Source: JALZAI01 sp038207565 (GTDB taxonomy: Bacteria; Actinomycetota; Actinomycetes; Mycobacteriales; Jatrophihabitantaceae). Taken from it: DNA of 64,000 bases. This document shows positions 42,419 through 51,455 of this stretch, piece by piece. Position 1 is the first letter of the stretch. Each line of letters begins with the position of its first letter. The stretch covers positions 1 through 64,000 of the forward strand of contig JBBQZQ010000010.1 of the NCBI GenBank assembly GCA_038207565.1, written 5' to 3'. The notes under the pieces are model-generated. The model worked only from the letters and a program-made list of their open reading frames with translations. It was not told the origin of the DNA and did not search any database. A program made the translations under genes and the position numbers.

Positions 42419-43557
42419 CCCAGCTCGATCTGCCCGGGCTCATTCGCGACCCGGATACGAGGGTCATCGTCACCTGCGGCAGCGGCGGCGTCGGGAAGAC
42501 CACGATCGCCGCAGCGATGGCGATGTTGGGCGCGGAGGCAGGGCGGCGCACCGTCGTGCTCACCATCGACCCGGCTCGCCGGCTGGCCCAGTCGATGGGC
42601 CTCACCGAGCTCGATAACACCCCCCGCGAGGTCAAGGGCGTCGACAACGGCCAGCTCTTCGCGATGATGCTCGACATGAAGCGCACGTTCGACGACGTGG
42701 TGCTCGAACATTCCACGCCTGAGCGCGCGGAGCAGATCTTCGCCAATCCCTTCTATCAATCGCTGTCATCGTCCTTCGCGGGGACGCAGGAGTACATGGC
42801 GATGGAAAAGCTCGGCCAGCTCGTGGCAGCCGAGGAGTGGGACCTGATCGTTGTCGACACACCACCGTCGCGCTCGGCCCTCGACTTCCTGGACGCCCCG
42901 AACCGACTCGGCCGCTTCCTCGACGGCAGGATGATCCGCCTGCTGACCGCCCCGGCGCGTGCCGGCGGCAAGGCCTACCTGAAGGTCGTCACGGCTGGGG
43001 TGGGGGTTCTCGCCCGCGTCTTCACCAAGGTCATCGGCAACGAATTGCTGCATGACCTGTCGTCATTCGTCGCCGCCCTCGAGTCCATGTTTGGGGGGTT
43101 CCGCGAGCGAGCACAGCACACCTACGAGCTGCTCAAGACGCCCGGAACGGCCTTCGTCGTCGTCGCGGCGCCGGAACCGGACGCGCTGCGCGAGGCGTCC
43201 TACTTCGTCGAACGGCTCAACGCCGAGCGGATGCCGCTGGCCGGACTGGTGGTCAACCGCGTGCGCCGCACCGAGGTGAAGAACCCGCCGTTCTCGGCCG
43301 TCCGCGCCGACGCGGCTGCCGAGACGCTCGCTGCCACCTCCGGCTCGGACGATCCGGCAGCTGCGCTGGCCGAAACGGCGCTGCGGGTGCATGCCGAGAT
43401 CGCTTCCGCCGCTGAGCACGACGCCCGCATGACCAAGCGGTTCTCGACGGCTCACCCGCAGGTGCCGGTGATCGCGGTCCGGGCGCTGGCGGCGGACGTG
43501 CACGATCTGGACGGACTGCGTCAGATCGGGGACCTGCTCGCCCCGACGGCCGGCTGA
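42415..43557 (+). CDS. ArsA/GET3-like ATPase, second of the pair (Rv3680 type)
   Basis: 380 residues from GTG 42415. P-loop CGSGGVGKTTIAAAMA, A-loop VVLTIDPARRLAQSMGL, switch II LIVVDTPPSRSALDFLDAP. In mycobacteria whiB4 lies between this gene and ponA2 (on the opposite strand); here only 48 bp separate it from ponA2, with no whiB gene. Role and partner as for the first subunit. Confidence 0.92.
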   Translation: MTQLDLPGLIRDPDTRVIVTCGSGGVGKTTIAAAMAMLGAEAGRRTVVLTIDPARRLAQSMGLTELDNTPREVKGVDNGQLFAMMLDMKRTFDDVVLEHSTPERAEQIFANPFYQSLSSSFAGTQEYMAMEKLGQLVAAEEWDLIVVDTPPSRSALDFLDAPNRLGRFLDGRMIRLLTAPARAGGKAYLKVVTAGVGVLARVFTKVIGNELLHDLSSFVAALESMFGGFRERAQHTYELLKTPGTAFVVVAAPEPDALREASYFVERLNAERMPLAGLVVNRVRRTEVKNPPFSAVRADAAAETLAATSGSDDPAAALAETALRVHAEIASAAEHDARMTKRFSTAHPQVPVIAVRALAADVHDLDGLRQIGDLLAPTAG

Positions 43558-43605
43558 GCCGCCTGCCGGGGCGCGGCTCATGCCGGGAGTGGACGGAGCA
43601 CACCG

Positions 43606-46212
43606 GTGCGCCGGTTATCCTGGATGCCTATGGTGTCCCGTCCCGCAGCTTCCCAGCGTCCTAAACCAGTCGTCGTGCTGGCGAAGCTGGTTGGAGCGCT
43701 TGTCGTGGCGGGCATTCTCGTGGCCGGGCTCGTGCTGCCGGTTGTCGGCGGCATCGGCCTGGCGGCCGACAACGAGTCGAAGAAGTTTCTCAGCAGATCC
43801 TGCAACCTCCAGGAGACGCCGCCCCCGCAGAAGACCCGTATGTACGCAAGTGACGGCAAGACACTCATCGCGACCATCTTCAAGCAGGACCGTCAGCCGA
43901 TTCCACTCGTCCAGGTGCCCAGTTACCTGCAGAAGGCGCTCGTGGCCACCGAGGATCGTCGCTTCTACTCCCACCACGGCGTGGACATGCGGGGCCTCAT
44001 CCGCTCGGCCGTCAACACCACAAGCGGCGACACGCAGGGCGGATCCACGCTGACGATGCAGTACGTCAAGCAGATCCGGTACTACCAGGCGGGCGACGAC
44101 CTCAAGAAGCAGCAGCAGGCCATCGACCAGAATCTGAACCGCAAGATCGAGGACGCCAAGTGCGCCCTATACATCGAGAACACCGAGCACGAGTCGAAAG
44201 CGGCGATCCTCGACAACTACCTCAACATCGCGTTTTTCGGGGAGAACTCCTACGGCATCGAGACGGCGGCCCAGACCTACTTCGGCAAGCCGACCAGCAG
44301 CCTCACCATGCCGGAATCGGCGATGCTGGTCGGGTTGCTGCGGGCACCGACCCAGTACGACCCGTTCGTCTATCCCGATGCGGCACGTGAGCGTCGTAAC
44401 GAGGTGCTGCAGAACCTGGTGAGCACGCACGATCTCACCCAGGCACAGGCCGACCGCTACGGCGCCACCCCGGTCGCACTCGCTACCACCAAACCGCCAC
44501 AGATACGCGAGGGCTGCGCGAACGCGCCCGACTTCGTCCGCAACGTCGGCTTCTTCTGCAGCTACGCGGTGAACTGGCTGATCGAGCACAAGGTGGTCAC
44601 CGACGCGCAGCTGCGCACCGGCGGTCTGCGCGTCGTCACCACGCTGGACGCGAAGCTGCAGGACGGCGTGCAGCGTCGGCTGTCCGCGTCGTTGTCGGGC
44701 AAGTCCCCGATGACCGCGGTCATGCCTGTTCTCGATCCGCGCTCGGGCAACATCCTGGCCATGGCGACCACCAAGAAGTACGGCAACCCGACGTCGCCCA
44801 CCGACCGCACCCACACGACCCTGCCGATCTTCACCGAGTACTCGGCGCAGGGCGCGTCCACCTACAAGCTCTTCCCGCTGCTGACCGCGCTCTCGACCGG
44901 CGTACCCACCGACTGGAAGTTGCAGACGCCGTCGAGTTCCGAGGGGTACAAGACCCGCAACTGCGTGACCAACTCGCGCGCCAAGAACGGCGACGCGAAC
45001 GAGTTCTACAACTCCAACGAGTCGCTCCAGAGCGCCACGGTCAAGTCTTCGAACACCTACTTCGTGGGCCTCGCGGACCAGCTGCTGGGCTGCCAGCTCA
45101 GGCCGATCGTCGACCTGGCGAGCAAGCTGGGCGTGAAGGGCATGCGCCAGGCGAGCGACCAGCGCAACCAGACGATCGGTCAGACGATCGTCAATCTAGG
45201 ACGGGCGCAGCAGCTCGTGCTCGGCGACGTCGGCACCAGCCCGCTCGAGATCGCGGGCGCGTACGCGGCCGTGGCCAACGACGGCAAATACAACGTGCCG
45301 GCACCGATCGTGTCGGTCACTGACACCGACGGCCGCAGCATGAGCGTGCCACGGTCACCGGGCGTGCAGGTCGTCGCCCCGCAGATCGCCCAGCAGGCGG
45401 TGGGGATCCTCACCGGCGACACCAAGAACCCGGGTACGTCCGCCGACCAGTTCCGGTCCTGGTACTCGGTGAACCAGAGCGATATCGCCGGCAAGACCGG
45501 AACAAGCTCGGCCGTCGACAGCCGCGGACGCGAGACCAACAAGAACGCGTCACTGTGGTTCGTCGGGATGACGCCGGATCTGGTGGCAGCAACCGGTCTG
45601 ATCAACTTCGATCACCCGAACGCCCCGGTGACGAAGCTGCCGGGCGTGAAGGACCCGGGGCACAACGCCTACGGCGCGTACGCCGCCGGCCTGTGGCTCA
45701 AGGCCCTCAAGCCGCTGTTGGTGAACAAGACGTGGGCCTGGGAAGACCCGGACCTCGCCGTCGGTGACGACGTACCCGACGTGACGGGCCTGACGCTGGA
45801 CGAGGCGAAGAGCAAGCTGAAGACCTACGGCTACAAGATGGCCCAGCTCGATCCGGCCGATCAGGTGCTGTGCGCCAGCGACGTCGCGCTGAGCGAGGTC
45901 GCCTACTACGCGCCGCAACGAGCTCCGCGTGGGTCGACGATCACGGTCTGCCCGTCCTCGGGCAAGGCGCAGGACATCTACGTGCCGCCCCCGCCCCCAC
46001 CGCCCCCACCGCCGCCGCCACCTGCTGTGATCGTGCCGAGCACCCCGATCACCCAGCCGTCCACGCACGCCCAGACGACGACGACGCACGCCCCGACCGC
46101 ACCGCCTGCTGTCACCGGCACGCCCAGCAAAACCAGCCGCGGCGGCGGCAACAGTGGTGGGCCGGGCAATGGCAATGGTGGCGGCAACAGCAGCCGTCCG
46201 GGCGGCGGCTGA
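43606..46212 (+). CDS. ponA2: Bifunctional class A penicillin-binding protein, PonA2-like
   Basis: 868 residues from GTG 43606 (GGAG nine bases upstream; ATGs at 43624 and 43630 are alternatives). Short cytoplasmic tail, one membrane helix (about 24-50), GT51 transglycosylase with catalytic Glu116 in ATEDRRFYSHHG and QGGSTLTMQYVKQ, transpeptidase with Ser418 in GASTYKLFP, SSN in VKSSNTYFVG and KTGTSS. One PASTA domain (VPDVTGLTLDEAKSKLKTYG) precedes a tail with 13 prolines followed by Thr/Pro- and Gly/Asn-rich sequence. It makes and cross-links peptidoglycan. Confidence 0.95.
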   Translation: MRRLSWMPMVSRPAASQRPKPVVVLAKLVGALVVAGILVAGLVLPVVGGIGLAADNESKKFLSRSCNLQETPPPQKTRMYASDGKTLIATIFKQDRQPIPLVQVPSYLQKALVATEDRRFYSHHGVDMRGLIRSAVNTTSGDTQGGSTLTMQYVKQIRYYQAGDDLKKQQQAIDQNLNRKIEDAKCALYIENTEHESKAAILDNYLNIAFFGENSYGIETAAQTYFGKPTSSLTMPESAMLVGLLRAPTQYDPFVYPDAARERRNEVLQNLVSTHDLTQAQADRYGATPVALATTKPPQIREGCANAPDFVRNVGFFCSYAVNWLIEHKVVTDAQLRTGGLRVVTTLDAKLQDGVQRRLSASLSGKSPMTAVMPVLDPRSGNILAMATTKKYGNPTSPTDRTHTTLPIFTEYSAQGASTYKLFPLLTALSTGVPTDWKLQTPSSSEGYKTRNCVTNSRAKNGDANEFYNSNESLQSATVKSSNTYFVGLADQLLGCQLRPIVDLASKLGVKGMRQASDQRNQTIGQTIVNLGRAQQLVLGDVGTSPLEIAGAYAAVANDGKYNVPAPIVSVTDTDGRSMSVPRSPGVQVVAPQIAQQAVGILTGDTKNPGTSADQFRSWYSVNQSDIAGKTGTSSAVDSRGRETNKNASLWFVGMTPDLVAATGLINFDHPNAPVTKLPGVKDPGHNAYGAYAAGLWLKALKPLLVNKTWAWEDPDLAVGDDVPDVTGLTLDEAKSKLKTYGYKMAQLDPADQVLCASDVALSEVAYYAPQRAPRGSTITVCPSSGKAQDIYVPPPPPPPPPPPPPAVIVPSTPITQPSTHAQTTTTHAPTAPPAVTGTPSKTSRGGGNSGGPGNGNGGGNSSRPGGG

Positions 46213-46225
46213 GCATCCGTCCGGG

Positions 46226-46678
46226 TCAGCCGAGCTGGCGGCGCACCTCGTCGCTGATCCGACGCCCGTCGGCGCGCCCGGCAGCCCGGGGCTGCACGAG
46301 TTTCATGACCGCGCCCATCTGCGCCATCCCCGAGGCGCCGGTCTCCGTGATCACCGCCCGGACCAGCTCGTCCAGGTCGGAATCGGTGAGCGGTTCCGGC
46401 AGGTAGGCAGCGAGCACCTCACCCTCGGCACGCTCGCGGTCGGCGAGTTCTGCGCGCCCGGCCGCGCCGAACGCCTCGGCAGCCTCGCGCCGTTTCTTGG
46501 CCTCGCGGGTGAGGACTTTGAGCACCTCGTCGTCGCCGAGTTCGCGGGCCTGTTTGCCGGCGACCTCCTCGGTGGTGATCGCCGTGAGTGTCATGCGCAA
46601 CGTGGCCACGGTGAGCTCGTCGCGCGCCTTCATCGCAAGGTTCAGATCGGCGTGCAGGCGGGCTTTGAGCTCGGGCAT
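46226..46678 (-). CDS. GatB/YqeY-domain protein
   Basis: 150 residues from ATG 46678 (MPELKARLHADLNLAMKARD). The YqeY core follows: LTVATLRMTLTAITTEEVAG, REAKKRREAAEAF and the C-terminal helical bundle resembling the tRNA-binding tail of GatB. Function is unproven; a tRNA-linked role is presumed from the domain. It converges on ponA2 with a 13-bp gap and is divergent from the phosphoesterase gene. Confidence 0.92.
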   Translation of the reverse strand: MPELKARLHADLNLAMKARDELTVATLRMTLTAITTEEVAGKQARELGDDEVLKVLTREAKKRREAAEAFGAAGRAELADRERAEGEVLAAYLPEPLTDSDLDELVRAVITETGASGMAQMGAVMKLVQPRAAGRADGRRISDEVRRQLG

Positions 46679-46779
46679 GACGCTCACGGTACCCACGCGG
46701 TCGCACCGGTTCCGCCGCGCCGCGGTCAGCGCACTGCGTCGGTGAGTGCGGTGTCGAGGGGCATCCGTAGGCTGATCAC

Positions 46780-47658
46780 ATGGCTAGCGCGCTCCCCGTC
46801 CTGGCCGGCGTGGGAGCAGCGGCCCTGGCCTACGGAAGCGTCGTCGAGCGCAGCGCCTTCACCCTGCGTCGCTTCGACGTCCCGGTGCTCGCGCCCGGTT
46901 CGTCGCCGATCCGGTTGCTGCACGTATCCGACGTCCACCTCACCCCGCAGCAACGGCGCAAAGCCGACTGGATCCGTCAACTGGCCGAGCTGCGTCCCGA
47001 CCTTGTCATCAACACCGGCGACTCGCTGTCGTCCGTACACGGCATTCCCGCCGTCATGCAGGCCTTCGGGCCGCTGCTCGAGTTTCCGGGCGGCTTCGTC
47101 CCCGGCAACAACGACTACTACGCACCGCGCCCGAAGAACCCGCTGCGCTACTTCTCCCCCAGCCGCTCCAAGGTGCACGGACCGAGATTGCCATGGCCGC
47201 AGCTCGCCGCGGCGATGGAGCGTGGCGGCTGGCTCGACCTGACCCATCGGCGCGCGACGATCGAAGCCGCCGGCGTGCGCATCGCGGTCGCCGGGACCGA
47301 CGACCCGCATCTCGGCCTGGCCCGCTACGAGCTCATCGCGGGGCCGGCGGATGCTTCGGCGCTGGTGCGCATCGGGGTCACCCACTCGCCTGAACCAGCG
47401 ATCCTGCAATCCTTCGCCGACGACGGTTACGACCTCGTGCTCGCCGGGCACACGCACGGCGGGCAGATCCGCATTCCGTTCGGCCCGGCAATCGTGACCA
47501 ACTGCGGGATCGATGTGCGCCGCGCCCGCTGGCTGCATGCCTGGGACGAACACATGTACTTCCACGTCTGCGCCGGGCTTGGTACGAGCCCTTATCAGCC
47601 GGTGCGCTTCGCCTGCCGTCCCGAGGCATCGCTGCTGACCCTGCTTCCGCGGGTCTGA
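46780..47658 (+). CDS. Calcineurin-like metallophosphoesterase (Rv3683 type)
   Basis: 292 residues. A weak N-terminal membrane anchor precedes the metal motifs: HVSDVHLTPQQ (D-x-H), INTGDSLS, VPGNNDYYAP (GNND), GVTHSPEPA and LAGHTHGGQIRIP. It is the YkuE/YaeI-like membrane-associated group. The substrate is unknown; a lipid or cell-wall phosphoester is plausible. It is the last gene that follows the mycobacterial order; a tRNA-Pro gene follows 54 bp later. Confidence 0.92.
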   Translation: MASALPVLAGVGAAALAYGSVVERSAFTLRRFDVPVLAPGSSPIRLLHVSDVHLTPQQRRKADWIRQLAELRPDLVINTGDSLSSVHGIPAVMQAFGPLLEFPGGFVPGNNDYYAPRPKNPLRYFSPSRSKVHGPRLPWPQLAAAMERGGWLDLTHRRATIEAAGVRIAVAGTDDPHLGLARYELIAGPADASALVRIGVTHSPEPAILQSFADDGYDLVLAGHTHGGQIRIPFGPAIVTNCGIDVRRARWLHAWDEHMYFHVCAGLGTSPYQPVRFACRPEASLLTLLPRV

Positions 47659-47712
47659 CCAGGGGAGAACGGGTGTGCGCTGACCCGTTATGCTGGGCCG
47701 GTTGTGTAGCGC

Positions 47713-47789
<77 letters not shown>

Positions 47790-48109
47790 GGAAATCCGGG
47801 ACCTCCAGCCTCTCGTTCGGGGTCTGCGCTCGAATATCGGCGGCACTGAGTGACTAACTCGCGCGACGCCGGCGTTTGAGGATGGTCACATCGCCTTGGA
47901 TTTGGTGGTTGGCATGTCGCGAACCAAGGGGGTTCCCACACGTCGAGCTAGCGGCGCACCGCCCGCGATTAACTTGGTTCTGTGGGGCCGCGGCGACGGC
48001 AGCTGGCGTCCGGCAGGATTTCGGTATCTCCGAATCGTCTGCGCGGGAGAGTTTGACAGAGTTTGAGAACGTGTTGCGGATTGCACATCTCTCAAACTCG
48101 TCTCAAACC
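47790..48109 (+). other. Intergenic stretch after the tRNA with repeated GTTTGA motifs
   Basis: No frame resembles a known protein and no integrase is seen. A 10-bp inverted repeat, GAGTTTGAGA (48059-48068) and TCTCAAACTC (48090-48099), is flanked by further GTTTGAC (48051) and TCTCAAACC (48101) copies, giving four related motifs within 60 bp. It could be a regulatory site or a remnant of an attachment region. Confidence 0.5.
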
Positions 48110-48314
48110 CGTGCCGACTCCTGACGCCGCAATCGCGGAGCTTCACAAGGGCAGGCCGGCTGACAGCCTTGAAGATGCGACGCTCGACTTCAAGCAGGAG
48201 GCCGCGACCGTGCGTGAGACGATCCAACTCCTCGCCGACACCGTCGTCTGCCTAGCCGTCAGCGCCGCAGGCCCGGTGACGATCAGCGGACAGAGCCCCT
48301 GGGCGATCGTGTGA
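48110..48314 (+). pseudogene. Remnant of a Schlafen/AlbA_2-domain protein gene
   Basis: The frame reads AELHKGRPADSLEDATLDFK, then QEAATVRETIQLLADTVVCL, matching the start of the AlbA_2 ATP-binding domain (E-x-x-x-L-DFK-E ... LA..VVCLAN). It then degenerates (AVSAAGPVTISGQ) where the family has ANA-GG-T--IG, and stops at 48314 after about 70 residues, while intact members exceed 300. No good start is present. A broken remnant beside the tRNA. Confidence 0.45.
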
Positions 48315-48398
48315 CCCTCAACTGCTTCCCGCGCCCAGGTCAGCGGGCCACCCTCGCGCCCATAGTTCAACTGCACTTGTGCGCATTCACCAGATGAA

Positions 48399-48920
48399 TT
48401 ATGAAATCTCCCACTCATACGAAAATTTGACGACCTTGAGGATGACCGACGTCTCGATGTTGTTCACGCCTTCGAGGGCACCGAGCTTGTCGGTCACGAA
48501 GTCCAGGAGTTGCTCCTGGTTGCTGAAGAATGCCTCGATGATCAGGTCGTACCGGCCGGCGGACATTCCGACGTAGCGCACCTGCGGGTAGGCCCGGATC
48601 GCGTCGCCTACCCTGTGCATCGCGGTGAGGTCGACCGAGACGCCAATGATCGATGAGAGGCTCATGCCCACCGCTTCTGGCGTGGGAACTGCCACGATGT
48701 TCATGAGCCCTTCGTCGAGCAATCGGCCGATCCGCTTGCGAACGGTGGTCTCGGTGACTTCGAGTTGCCGGGCGATGTCGGTGTTGCTCATGCGGCCATC
48801 GTGCTGTAGCAACCTGATGATCCTGCGATCCATCTCGTCCAGACGGCCGCCGTGATTAGCCCTCCGTCCAGTGCTGGAGTCCGAAATACTGCCTTTGGTC
48901 GCTTCTCTACGCTCTGCCAC
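48399..48920 (-). CDS. Lrp/AsnC-family regulator of the amine/amide cluster
   Basis: 173 residues. Winged helix LDEMDRRIIRLLQHDGRMSN, TDIARQLEVTETTVRKRIGR, then a RAM effector domain (SLSSIIGVSVDLTAMHRVGD ... VRYVGMSAGRYDLIIEAFF). A 25-residue polar extension precedes the usual Lrp start. It is divergent from the APC permease gene; CGAATATCG in the gap (about 48936) is a candidate half-site. By family logic it senses an amino acid or related amine and controls the operon to its right. Confidence 0.9.
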   Translation of the reverse strand: MAERREATKGSISDSSTGRRANHGGRLDEMDRRIIRLLQHDGRMSNTDIARQLEVTETTVRKRIGRLLDEGLMNIVAVPTPEAVGMSLSSIIGVSVDLTAMHRVGDAIRAYPQVRYVGMSAGRYDLIIEAFFSNQEQLLDFVTDKLGALEGVNNIETSVILKVVKFSYEWEIS

Positions 48921-49056
48921 AGGTCCTCCTAGTACGAATATCGAATCTGTCGGTCATTTTAGCGCGAAATCAGGAAGCCATGGCGACCACAGGGCTTGAC
49001 ATTCGTCTCTGATGGCTGCATCGTTCATTCACCGAAGCGAACTTGAGGAGCGTGCG

Positions 49057-50670
49057 GTGGCCCAGGAAACGATTGCAGCGCCGGGAGTCTTCTCCCGCCA
49101 GGCGTCAGGCCTGATCCGTGTGGGTAGTTCCATCGACGTCTTCATCTACAACGTCGGGCTGGTGTCGATCGGTATCGCTATCGCCTTCAACCAGTACTAC
49201 GGCCCGAGCTTGTACCCCGGTGCCCAGCCGTGGCTCGCGACGCTGCTTGCGGCCGTGGGGATGCTGGCGGTGGGGGCGACTTTTTACTTCTGGTCGGTGA
49301 TCTTCCCGCGCTCCGGCGGTGTCTACGTCTTCCTGTCCCGGACTATTAGTCCGGGCGCGGCGTTCGTCATGTCGCTGATCGAGACCGTCATCCTGCTGTA
49401 CTACGCGGCGCTGGCTGCGTCCCTGATCGTACAGACCGGATTGTCGTCGTTCTTCTCAACGGTCGGACTGGTCTCAGGCAATGCAACGCTGGCAAGGTGG
49501 GGCACAGATGTCGCGACGCCCCGGGGAGTGTTCTGGATCGGGACGCTCTTCCTGATCCTGGCTGGCATCTTGCTGGCATCGGGCACGCGCCGCTACTTCT
49601 CCTTGCAGCGAATGCTGTTCGTTGTCGCGGTGCTCGGCACCCTTGTGCTGCTGGTCGCCATGCTGCTCGGTTCCCGGCACACCTTCAGCAATCACTTGAC
49701 GAACTTGACTGGTCTGAACTATGACAAGGTCATTTCCACCGCAAAATCGAACGGCTATGCCGCGCACGGGTTCAGCTTCAGCGAGAGCGTCAAGTTCCTG
49801 GTATGGCCACTGCTCCCACTGCTCGGCGCGGTTCAGTCCGTGGGCATCGGTGGCGAGGTGAAGAAGGTCCGGCGTTCGCAGCTGGTCGGGATGCTGGGCG
49901 CGGTCGCGGCGACGGCCATTTTGATCGCGGCGTTCGCGCTGCTGTCGAACAAGGCTTTTGGTTATGACTTCCAGGGTGCGATCGCCTACAACTCACTCAC
50001 CGGCGTCGCAGGTGGCTCGACAGCGACCGCGCCCTACTTCACCGTGCTGGCAGGAATTCTCACATCTAACGTCTTCCTTGCGGTGATCATCATGGCGATG
50101 TTTGTGGCCTGGATCTGGTTCTGGATTCCCGCCGAGATCGCCTACACCACCCGGAGCATGATCGCCTGGTCGTTCGACCGGGTCGCCCCTGATCGGCTGG
50201 GTTGGGTCAGTGAGCGATTCCACACGCCGGTCATCGCCATCGGTATCTCCACCGCTGGGTCGGTCGTGTTCATGTGGTTGATCGCCTTCAAGGCGATTGC
50301 CTTCCTGACGCTGATCGAGGTCCTTCTGATCGTCTGGGGAACGGTCATGATCTCGGCGATCCTGTTTCCGAAGACCCGACGTCAGTTCTTCAACTCCTCG
50401 CCGGTCAAGAACACTCGCTTTCTCGGCGTCCCCGTCATGTCACTCACCGGGGCGCTGAGCCTGGTCTTCTTCGCGGGCGTGGTGTACCTCCTCTGGAACG
50501 ATCCGATCGCAGCGGGTCCGCTGTTCACCATGCATCACGTGTCCCGCGAGTTCTGGATCGTTCTCGGGATCGTGGTTGCCGGCACGGCGTGGTATGTCGG
50601 CTCCAAGATTTATCGCAAACGGCAAGGGATTGACCTCAACCTCGCCTTCCAGCAGATTCCGATCGAGTAG
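49057..50670 (+). CDS. APC-superfamily amino acid/amine permease
   Basis: 537 residues from GTG 49057, chosen because GAGGAG lies five bases upstream; ATG 49012 is in frame but lacks a site. Twelve to fourteen membrane helices, starting at SIDVFIYNVGLVSIGIAIAF; the region FYFWSVIFPRSGGVYVFLSR resembles the first helices of APC transporters. A polar central loop (HLTNLTGLNYDKVISTAKSN) is present. It is the first gene of the operon ending with the amidase and probably imports its substrate. The NTase gene begins immediately after its stop. Confidence 0.88.
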   Translation: MAQETIAAPGVFSRQASGLIRVGSSIDVFIYNVGLVSIGIAIAFNQYYGPSLYPGAQPWLATLLAAVGMLAVGATFYFWSVIFPRSGGVYVFLSRTISPGAAFVMSLIETVILLYYAALAASLIVQTGLSSFFSTVGLVSGNATLARWGTDVATPRGVFWIGTLFLILAGILLASGTRRYFSLQRMLFVVAVLGTLVLLVAMLLGSRHTFSNHLTNLTGLNYDKVISTAKSNGYAAHGFSFSESVKFLVWPLLPLLGAVQSVGIGGEVKKVRRSQLVGMLGAVAATAILIAAFALLSNKAFGYDFQGAIAYNSLTGVAGGSTATAPYFTVLAGILTSNVFLAVIIMAMFVAWIWFWIPAEIAYTTRSMIAWSFDRVAPDRLGWVSERFHTPVIAIGISTAGSVVFMWLIAFKAIAFLTLIEVLLIVWGTVMISAILFPKTRRQFFNSSPVKNTRFLGVPVMSLTGALSLVFFAGVVYLLWNDPIAAGPLFTMHHVSREFWIVLGIVVAGTAWYVGSKIYRKRQGIDLNLAFQQIPIE

Positions 50671-50681
50671 TGGTGATCAGC

Positions 50682-51455
50682 ATGGCGCCTGCCTGGGAAG
50701 AGTTACACGGCGAGGCGGTCGAGGTTGTCACCGGCGCACGGGATGCCGGAGTCACTTTACGAGTCGTTGGCAGCGGGGGAATCCGACTTCATTGTGCAGG
50801 CCCGGGCGAGGCGATGGACCGCCTCGGTCGGCCCGCGAAGGACATCGATTTCATCGTGCCGAAGGAAGATCGAAAGGGCATGCGTCGGTTTCTCGAGTCC
50901 CGCGGATATGTTGTTGACCGGGACTTACTGGTGGCCATGGAGGGCATGCGCTACTCCTTCGCGCATCCCGAGACCAAGATCGAGATCGACGTCTTCGTGG
51001 AGCGGCTGCAGTTCAATCACACCATCGAAGTCCGTCACCGTCTCGAGCGGCACCGCTTCACGATCCCGCTAGAAGAGCTCCTTCTGCAGAAACTGCAGAT
51101 CGTCAACCTGACGGTCACCGACATCCTGGACCTTGGGGTGTTGCTGGGCACCCACCGTGTTGCGCCAGAACCTGTAGGGGGGGAGGAGATCGACGCCACG
51201 CACATCGCCGCCCTTCTCGCGAAGGACTGGGGCTTTCACCACACTGCCGTCCGCAATCTCCAGCAACTGCGGGAAGCCGCGGGAGCAGCATTTGACTTGG
51301 GGCAGGAGGTCAACGAGAGCATCCGCGACCGCGTCGATCTTCTGCTGCACGTCATCGATAAGCGCCCCAAGTCGATGGCCTGGCGCGTACGGGCCAAGGT
51401 CGGCGAACGGATGCAGTGGTGGGAGGACGTCGACGATCGGGAGGCGACGTACTGA
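50682..51455 (+). CDS. Nucleotidyltransferase-fold protein
   Basis: 257 residues from ATG 50682 (in-frame GTGs at 50670 and 50673 are possible). The polymerase-beta NTase signature is complete: VVGSGGIRLH, then KDIDFIV (two catalytic Asp) and IEIDVFV (third). The C-terminal part (LLLQKLQIVNLTVTDILDLG and on) is helical. Closest in layout to MNT/AbiEii-like enzymes, but no HEPN or AbiEi partner is present; instead it is coupled to a phosphoesterase gene (stop and start overlap, TGATG). Nucleotidylation of a small molecule or protein is likely; the target is unknown. Confidence 0.75.
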   Translation: MAPAWEELHGEAVEVVTGARDAGVTLRVVGSGGIRLHCAGPGEAMDRLGRPAKDIDFIVPKEDRKGMRRFLESRGYVVDRDLLVAMEGMRYSFAHPETKIEIDVFVERLQFNHTIEVRHRLERHRFTIPLEELLLQKLQIVNLTVTDILDLGVLLGTHRVAPEPVGGEEIDATHIAALLAKDWGFHHTAVRNLQQLREAAGAAFDLGQEVNESIRDRVDLLLHVIDKRPKSMAWRVRAKVGERMQWWEDVDDREATY

